Assembly (NCBI GenBank): GCA_963734025.1
Contig: CAVTFR010000004.1
Coordinates: 62,001-126,000, forward strand
DNA: 64,000 nucleotides
Reading direction: 5' to 3'
Source: JACVRW01 sp963734025
GTDB taxonomy: Bacteria; Actinomycetota; Thermoleophilia; Solirubrobacterales; Thermoleophilaceae
Shown: positions 59,054 to 64,000 of the stretch, piece by piece
How the letters are laid out: each line of letters begins with the position of its first letter
How positions within the stretch are numbered: the stretch's first letter is position 1
Translations under genes and position numbers: made by a program
Notes under the pieces: generated by a model
Seen by the model: the letters and a program-made list of their open reading frames with translations, nothing else
Database searches by the model: none
Told to the model about the DNA's origin: nothing

Positions 59054-59461
59054 ATGTCCAACAGAGTCACTCATACACAGGTCTACGTACTCGATCAGGA
59101 CGAGGCGATCGACTTCTACGTCGGGAAGCTCGGCTTCGAGCTGAACACCGACGCCGATCTCGGGTTCATGCGCTGGGTGACCGTCAATCTGCCGGATCAG
59201 CCCGAGCTTCAGCTGCTTCTCGAGAAGCCCGGCGCGCCGTCACACGACGAGGCGACGGCCGAGCAGGTCCGCGAGCTCGTGACCAAGGGCGCCATGGGGA
59301 TGGCGGGCATCATCGCGGTGGACGACATCCACAAGACCTACGAGGAGCTCAAGGGGAAGGGCGTCGAGTTCACCGAGGAGCCGACCGAACGCGACTACGG
59401 AACCGACTGCGGGCTGCGCGACCCGTTCGGAAACCACCTCCGCATCGGCACTCCCAAGTAG
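59054..59461 (+). CDS. VOC (glyoxalase/dioxygenase-like) protein
   Basis: 135 residues with the VOC fold: a VTHTQVYVLDQDEAIDFYVG strand-helix unit and the second repeat IIAVDDIHKTYEELKGKGVE, then DPFGNHLRIGTPK. The metal-binding residue set is partial: His in TQVYV-type strand (T-H-T) and the C-terminal H-L-R-I. Substrate unknown. It ends the tight + strand run and converges with a frameshifted gene. Confidence 0.85.
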   Translation: MSNRVTHTQVYVLDQDEAIDFYVGKLGFELNTDADLGFMRWVTVNLPDQPELQLLLEKPGAPSHDEATAEQVRELVTKGAMGMAGIIAVDDIHKTYEELKGKGVEFTEEPTERDYGTDCGLRDPFGNHLRIGTPK

Positions 59462-59472
59462 GCCGGGCGGAG

Positions 59473-60092
59473 CTAGCCCATGCCGAGCGAGATCACGCCG
59501 CGCGATACGAGGCCCTGCGTGAAGGCCGCCGAGGCGAGCACCTTGACGCCGTAGGCGTCGCGCAGGAACCACTCGAGGAAAACGGCGACGCTGCTGCGCA
59601 CCGCGCCCGCCTTCGAGAGCGCCGCAAGGTCGTAGACGATCAGCCGCTCGCGGAGCTTCGGCTCCGCGGCGAGCCGCTCGGACAGCGCGTCGTCGAGCGG
59701 GCCGAGCACGATCGCGGCCCGCTCGGCGCCGAGCCGCTCGCACTCCAGGAAACCCGCACGCAGCTCGACCGTCGCCCGCTCGCGCCGCCAGGCGACGTCG
59801 AGCGCTGTTGGCGTGGCGGCGTGCAGGTCGACCTCGTCCAGCTCGTCGCCGAAATGCTTCGTCAGGGCGTCGAAGAGGTCGCCCTGGGTGATGGTGAGGC
59901 TGGCCCACTCGATCGGCCGCTCACGGACGGCCTGCGCCACGGCCAGCTCGGCCTCGGGCCGGCGGTCGGGTCGCAGCGGACGGTGTCGCCCTCCGTGGAC
60001 ACGAGATCCGGGTCGAGGCCGGCGGCGGTCGCCGCGGGCAGGCTGCCGATGCGCGGGTCGAGCAGCGCCTCGATCAGCGCCAGGCCTCTCAC
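59473..60092 (-). pseudogene. frameshifted protein of unknown function
   Basis: Two frames make one apparent protein. A GTG at 60092 starts MRGLALIEALLDPRIGSLP and runs to VRCDP, then loses meaning. A second frame, free of stops, picks up at RPEAELAVAQAVRERPIEWA and ends VSRGVISLGMG at 59473. One missing base in the C/G-rich stretch near 59961-59970 explains the break. A GTGA overlap couples it to the upstream helix-turn-helix gene. If the break is false, the gene encodes about 205 residues, alpha/beta in character, that I do not recognise. The intact second part alone (59473-59940) could still be translated. Confidence 0.5.
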
Positions 60093-60432
60093 GCGCGCTC
60101 CTCGAGGAGCTCCGCGAGCAGCCCGGGGGCCACCTCGCTCAGTGGCACGTGTGTCCCCCGCGCGGCCGTCGCGATCGCGCGCGCCCCGCCGCGGATCGGA
60201 TACCCCTCGTCGTAGTGGCGCTGGATCTCGGCCCAGTCGTAGCGGCGGGCGAATCGCTCGTCCCCAACGATCCCGAGACGCCGGGCGTGGTAACAGACCG
60301 TCGACTTCACGAGCCCGAGCCCTCAGCGATCGTTGCGATCGATTCTCCGCGCGCGAGCCTCTCGGCCACCGCCGCCCGGGTTACGCCCGGCGGATTGGCC
60401 GGACCTCGGCGACGGGCGTCGGCTTCATTCAT
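60089..60432 (-). pseudogene. frameshifted helix-turn-helix protein next to tRNA-Gln
   Basis: An ATG at 60432 begins MNEADARRRGPANPPG and VAERLARGESIATIAEGSG, then stops at 60307. A second frame from 60310 continues LVKSTVCYHARRLGIVGDER and DWAEIQRHYDEG, to a stop at 60089. Together IATIAEGSG-LVKSTVCYHARRL forms a complete helix-turn-helix split by one missing G at the CCC run 60314-60316. The N-terminal pattern recalls HNH-endonuclease-associated proteins, but no HNH domain follows (family link is recollection only). Confidence 0.5.
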
Positions 60433-60455
60433 CGTGGCTATGCTCAGACGTCGAT

Positions 60456-60526
60456 TGGGGGGTCGTCTAATGGCAAGACGCCAGCCTCTGGAGCTGGTTA
60501 TCGGGGTTCGAGTCCCTGCCCCCCAG
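60456..60526 (+). tRNA. tRNA-Gln(CTG)
   Basis: 71 nt folding into a clover-leaf: acceptor TGGGGGG/CCCCCCA, D arm GTC...GAC, anticodon stem CCAGC/GCTGG around loop CTCTGGA (anticodon CTG), T arm CGGGG/CCCTG with TTCGAGT. CCA is not encoded. A G discriminator is normal for tRNA-Gln. Confidence 0.95.
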
Positions 60527-60695
60527 CTCGGTCTGGCCCGCGGCAAGTGAGACCAATCTAACGCGGCAATCGGAGAGAAGGGCCTGCATTTGACGTACTT
60601 TTCTCGATTTGTCGCGAAGTTGTTACACACGGAGTGGTGGCCGCTCGGCGGAACGGCGCGGTCCCCGAGCAGTGGCAGAGGCCGTCCCGTGTCCG

Positions 60696-62360
60696 TCAGT
60701 CCCGCCGCACGCGCACGCTCAGCGTTATCCGCTTGCCCCGTGCGTCAACCATGGACAGCGGCACTCTCACGGTGCGCGGAACCCTCCGCTTCGCCCTGAG
60801 GCCGCCCCAGACGATCTTCACTCGGCGGGCGCCGCCACCGAGGTTCGGGCGAACCGCCCGGCGGGTGCCGCGCGCCCGCAGGCGCCGGCCGTCCACGTGC
60901 ACCCGAGGCCGGGACCGCCCCCGCCTCAGGGCCCTCGGGAGCGACACGCGCGCCGCCGTGATGTCCGGCCCGCGCCGGGGCGCGTACAAGATCGCCGCGA
61001 GGACGAATTTCCTGCCGCGCTTCGTGAGCGTCAGCCGAGCTTCCGGGTCACAGCCCGGCGTGGCCAGGTCCTGCTTGAACTCGGCCACCTTGCCGGAGTG
61101 GGCCGTGAGCTTTACGTCGACCTCGGTCGGAGTGCCGTCACGGCAGAGGTCCTTCGTCAGCTCCAGGAGGCCGGTCGGGCCGCCCCCGAACTGGAGCGTG
61201 AAGCTCCGCAGCGGCAGGTCGGGGTTCGACGGGAAGACGTTCCGCGTGCCGAAGGAACCGACCTCGGTGACGCCGTCGATGCGTAGGTCCACGGGCGGTG
61301 GCAGGATCACGATGAGGCCGGGCAGCACCGCCGGCGTGTTGAAGGCCAGGTAGACCGGGCCGCGCACGGGCTCCGCCTGGAGCGGCGAATCGATGATCGC
61401 CGTGCCCACGCGCGAGCTGTCGGGACAGGCGCTCGCGTCGGCCTGAGGTCGCAGGCAGGCGCGCCCGAGAGCGGCCTGGGAAGGCGCCAATGACAGCGGC
61501 AGCGTCACCTCGGCGCGCTTCAGCGCGGCCTGCTCGGGATCGAAGCGCAGCGTGGTCGAGAACGGTACGCGGGCACGCACTGTGGTCGCTCCCGGCGCGC
61601 CCACGGACCCCTCGACCGCGGGCGTGAAGCCGAGCTGGTCGCAACCGGTGGGCGTGAAGGTGGTTGTCCTCTGGGCGAACGCGCCAGGAGCCCCGTACGA
61701 GTTCACTCGCGCGAGCGAGGTCGCGGGCGCGCACGAGGTGGGCATCCTCATGAACGAACCGCGGCTGACCTTGCCGAGGAAGGTCAGCCGGACGCTCGTG
61801 ATCTGGATGTCGAGGCCCGACTGCTCACGCGGTTGGTCGGAGAAGAGCGATTCGAGGCCGATCCCGTCAGCTCCGGGGCGAAGGTACACCGGCGACTCCA
61901 GGAACACCGGGGGCAGCGCCTGGGGAAGCGGGGCCGGCAGCTCGAGCGGCTGGAGCCTCAGCCCGAGACGGGCCGGCTCGCCACCGAGCGGACGCAGGTT
62001 GTAGACGGTCCCGTTGATCTCCTGCGGCACGCCGAGGATCGGGAGCACGTTGATCAGGGCGGTGACCTGAACGGTCCCGAGCTTGGCGTTCTCCGGGCAT
62101 CCCGAGGGGGCACGCAGCTGCTCGCGCGTGCAGAGCGCCGCGCCCTGAGGATTCCCGAGAAGGCCGGGAGCGAGCCGGACAAAGCTGTCCTTGACGTCGT
62201 CGCCGGCCGACGGGGTCATCCGCTGGAACAGCGTCACATCAGGGTGCGAGCCGGCCTGCGTGCTCGACGGCGTGACCGTGAACTCGTCGAGGGTCACGTC
62301 CGCGGCAGCGGTCGCCGGAACGATGGCAAGGATCAGTAACGACAGTGCGAGGCGCCTCAT
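60696..62360 (-). CDS. secreted beta-rich protein of unknown function
   Basis: 554 residues. A signal peptide (cut near AAA/DVT) is followed by DVTLDEFTVTPSSTQAGSHP and QRMTPSAGDDVKDSFVRLAP. Repeated domains contain paired cysteines (ALCTREQLRAPSGCPENAKL, TPTGCDQLGF and RPQADASACPDSSRVGTAII). The Cys-containing blocks look like two or three copies of one module, so the protein may be a cell-surface or extracellular matrix component. The C-terminal 90 residues are highly basic (RARGTRRAVRPN). I do not recognise a characterised family. 169 bp up to the tRNA hold no gene. Confidence 0.75.
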   Translation of the reverse strand: MRRLALSLLILAIVPATAAADVTLDEFTVTPSSTQAGSHPDVTLFQRMTPSAGDDVKDSFVRLAPGLLGNPQGAALCTREQLRAPSGCPENAKLGTVQVTALINVLPILGVPQEINGTVYNLRPLGGEPARLGLRLQPLELPAPLPQALPPVFLESPVYLRPGADGIGLESLFSDQPREQSGLDIQITSVRLTFLGKVSRGSFMRMPTSCAPATSLARVNSYGAPGAFAQRTTTFTPTGCDQLGFTPAVEGSVGAPGATTVRARVPFSTTLRFDPEQAALKRAEVTLPLSLAPSQAALGRACLRPQADASACPDSSRVGTAIIDSPLQAEPVRGPVYLAFNTPAVLPGLIVILPPPVDLRIDGVTEVGSFGTRNVFPSNPDLPLRSFTLQFGGGPTGLLELTKDLCRDGTPTEVDVKLTAHSGKVAEFKQDLATPGCDPEARLTLTKRGRKFVLAAILYAPRRGPDITAARVSLPRALRRGRSRPRVHVDGRRLRARGTRRAVRPNLGGGARRVKIVWGGLRAKRRVPRTVRVPLSMVDARGKRITLSVRVRRD

Positions 62361-62496
62361 CGGAGTCAAGTTACGGCCACGGACGCGGCTATGCGCCGGT
62401 TCCCCCGCCCGCGGCGCCACGCACAGCGCCCCCGAGTTGGCACCCAGCCACTCGCCCGCCGCGCGAGTCGGGCGTATGTTCGCGCGTTAGGTAGGA

Positions 62497-63421
62497 ATGG
62501 TGAGCATTCGCGGACGCCATCCACTGCTGTTATTTCGCCGCGCTGGTCTTCGGAGCGGCGCTAGCGCTTGCACTCTCCGCATTCACGCAAGCCGCGTCGG
62601 CGCAGCAGCAGAGCGCCGACCTTCACCGCCGGACGACAACTTCTGGACACGGACTGCCGGGGTGGCGGTCGTCCGCGGAACCAACGCCTCGATCTTCACT
62701 GGTGGGACGGTGATCCTTCACCGATCCGGCGGCAGCAACCCCACAACGTCGACCTTCACTGGCCCGGCTCCCAGCCAAGCTCCTGCACGCAGGCCACTGC
62801 CCATCGCGGCTCCAAGCCGCCGACTAGCGCCGACTGGACCTGGCAGACTGCACCTTCAACACTCCGGCCACGTACTCGTTCGTCTGCCAACGCGCACGCG
62901 AGCATGACCGGCACCGTGCAGGTCGTGGACCCGCCACCGGCGGCAACCCACCGCCACCTCCACCCGGTGGCGGCGGTAACCCACCGCCTGGCGGCGGCGG
63001 ATCGGGCGGCGGAGGCGGCGGCTCGGGCGGCGGCGGCTCCGGCGGCGGCGGCAGCAACGACCCCGGTGGCTCGCCCACGCAGCCAGGCTCGACCAGCTAC
63101 AAGTTCACCCGCAAGCAGACCGGCACCACCCTGCGCGGCTCGGTCACCGCAGCGGCCGGCTCGAAGATCGTGGTCACCGCGCTCGTCTCGAACCGCTCGC
63201 TGTCCACCAGCCCTCCGAAGAAGGTCAAGAAGGTGAAGGTCGGGTCTCAGACGAAGCGCTCGACCGGCGCCAAGGTCAACTTCGCCGTGAAGCTGAACGC
63301 CGCCGCGAAGCGCGCCCTGAAGCGCAAGGGCAAGCTCTCGGTGACGCTCAGCATCGTCGTCACGTCCTCGAGCGGCAAGGCGACCACCAAGACGGTCGCT
63401 GTCAAGCTGAGCGAGGACTAA
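62497..63421 (+). pseudogene. secreted cupredoxin-like gene with Gly-rich linker, multiply frameshifted
   Basis: The ATG at 62497 (AGGA site) begins MVSIRGRHPLLLF. Dropping one C near 62536 restores a good signal peptide (AALVFGAALALALSAFTQ). Fragments in three frames then spell a type-1 copper-type domain: DDNFWTRTAGVAVV, HNVD and TFTGPAPS, SADWTWQTA, DCTFNTPATYSFVC and AHASMTGTVQVVDPP, where His, Cys, His and Met ligands would fall. From about 62828 the last frame is intact to 63421: a PPPP/(GGGGS)n linker and a basic beta domain (TSYKFTRKQTGTTLRGSV ... TVAVKLSED). At least four indels in 350 bp point to decay or poor sequence. Confidence 0.6.
62950..63062 (+). repeat. Gly/Pro-coding simple repeat
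   Basis: Low-complexity GGC/GGT-rich and CCA/CCG stretch encoding a Gly4-Ser-type linker after a Pro-rich run. It joins the cupredoxin-like part to the C-terminal basic domain. Replication slippage or read errors are likely here. Confidence 0.8.
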
Positions 63422-64000
63422 GCCGCCGCCCGCGCCGCCGGCACCAGCCGGAGTCGTTCCGGCAGGAACGGCACCACCGCGCGCCTGACGTACGACCCGC
63501 CCGCCTGCACGAGCGCTCGGCGCACGAACGCGGGCGGCACCGGGGCGAAGCCGTACTCGCGACGGATCCGGTCGGGCAGCAGTGCGATCGTGATGAAGTT
63601 GACGGTCTCGAGGAGCGGCTGCGCCATCCACGGCACCGGTGGGTCGAGCACGATCGCCCGTGCTCGCTCGCGCGCCCAGTCGGTCACGAACAGCCGGTCG
63701 CCGTCGAGCATCGCACGCCGGTAGTCGTCGAGGTCGGCGAGGGTGCGCGGCATCTCGTCCGCGCGTAGCCCGAACAGCCGGCCCACCACGCGGTAGTCCT
63801 TCCAGTAGCCCGCCTCCTCCGCGCGCGTCAGCGAACCGACGTAGGTGCGGTAGACGACGAGGCCGGAGTCGACGAGCGTGAACAGGACCCACAGCAGCAG
63901 GTCGGGGTCGTCGGCACGGTAGGGGGTGCCCGCCGCGTAGGGCCCCACCGCCTCGCGCAGCGTCCCGTTGACGCGCTTGTGCATCGCGCGGACAGTGCGC
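63418..64000 (-). CDS. MpaB-like oxygenase (DUF2236), 5' end outside window
   Basis: 194 codons are visible and the frame is open to the window edge (RTVRAMHKRVNGTL), so the start lies beyond it. Family blocks are visible: DDPDLLLWVLFTLVDSGLVV, YWKDYRVVGRLFGLRADEM and the ILDPPVPWMAQPLL stretch. The DUF2236 / MpaB family contains haem-dependent latex-clearing and sesquiterpenoid oxygenases; the catalytic His/Lys region would lie in the missing part or near the MHKRV block. The stop overlaps that of the frameshifted cupredoxin gene by 4 nt. Confidence 0.85.
   Translation of the reverse strand, partial: RTVRAMHKRVNGTLREAVGPYAAGTPYRADDPDLLLWVLFTLVDSGLVVYRTYVGSLTRAEEAGYWKDYRVVGRLFGLRADEMPRTLADLDDYRRAMLDGDRLFVTDWARERARAIVLDPPVPWMAQPLLETVNFITIALLPDRIRREYGFAPVPPAFVRRALVQAGGSYVRRAVVPFLPERLRLVPAARAAA

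Noticed and set aside
62950..63062. Short tandem repeats as CRISPR or regulatory array
   Set aside because: In-frame Gly/Ser/Pro coding linker; no spacers.

Overview
The window is GC-rich (by eye about 70%), densely packed actinobacterial chromosome. The gene content suggests a soil actinobacterium, most likely of the Thermoleophilia (Solirubrobacterales/Gaiellales type). Pointers are a mycothiol-type arsenate reductase, a family 1 encapsulin with a DyP peroxidase, two tandem Ku genes, the ATP-grasp/alpha-E/transglutaminase cassette, many one-domain regulators and many GTG starts. This placement is inference: the window has no rRNA or ribosomal protein gene. I see no prophage, complete insertion sequence or CRISPR array.

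Layout. 1-10 kb is a patchwork of small regulator-plus-enzyme pairs (SnoaL-like/TetR, AraC/cupin) and an arsenic island (arsM, arsR, and arsC with an apparent frameshift). It also holds an M23 peptidase, an ECF sigma/anti-sigma pair, and decayed genes: an NmrA-like gene, the tail of a nickel transporter, and the front half of an MMPL transporter. 9.3-13.7 kb is a signalling block with two NarL-type regulators, a lone receiver domain and a CHASE3/HAMP/GAF histidine kinase. 14-22 kb carries a slipin, a YdeP-type molybdopterin oxidoreductase, a 3-hydroxyisobutyrate-dehydrogenase-like enzyme, an FUSC exporter and a ProC-like enzyme. 22.3-24.1 kb is an encapsulin nanocompartment operon: a DyP peroxidase bearing a cargo-loading tail, translationally coupled to the shell gene.

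24-32 kb holds a secreted GH43-like protein, a disulfide oxidoreductase-like flavoenzyme, a methyltransferase, an aldo/keto reductase with a divergent XRE regulator, and an alcohol dehydrogenase. At 32.2-34.7 kb a divergent pair encodes a small protein and a zinc metalloprotease ending in seven tandem FG-GAP-like repeats. Both appear to share an N-terminal segment. An AGPS-like flavoenzyme follows. 36-44 kb carries PPOX, DUF1707/LiaF-like, cupin, TetR, DUF6159, ECF sigma, P450 and DUF899 genes and two Ku paralogues. 44-50 kb has secreted hydrolases (an M14 carboxypeptidase-like protein and a lipase) and small genes.

51.1-59.5 kb is one co-directional run with no gap over 16 nt: SRPBCC, circularly permuted ATP-grasp, alpha-E, transglutaminase-like, two half-ABC exporters with asymmetric ATPase sites, AraC and VOC. 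It looks like a peptide-ligation system coupled to an exporter and is the best candidate here for an undescribed functional unit. The right end (59.5-64 kb) has a frameshifted pair of genes, a tRNA-Gln(CTG), a secreted repeat-type protein, a badly frameshifted cupredoxin-type secreted gene and the 3' part of an MpaB-like oxygenase.

Several genes are interrupted by what look like single-base indels in short C/G runs (about 5147, 59965, 60315, and several sites in 62.5-62.9 kb). These are either real decay or uncorrected assembly errors, and read mapping would decide. All functions are assigned from motifs read by eye; no database search was run.
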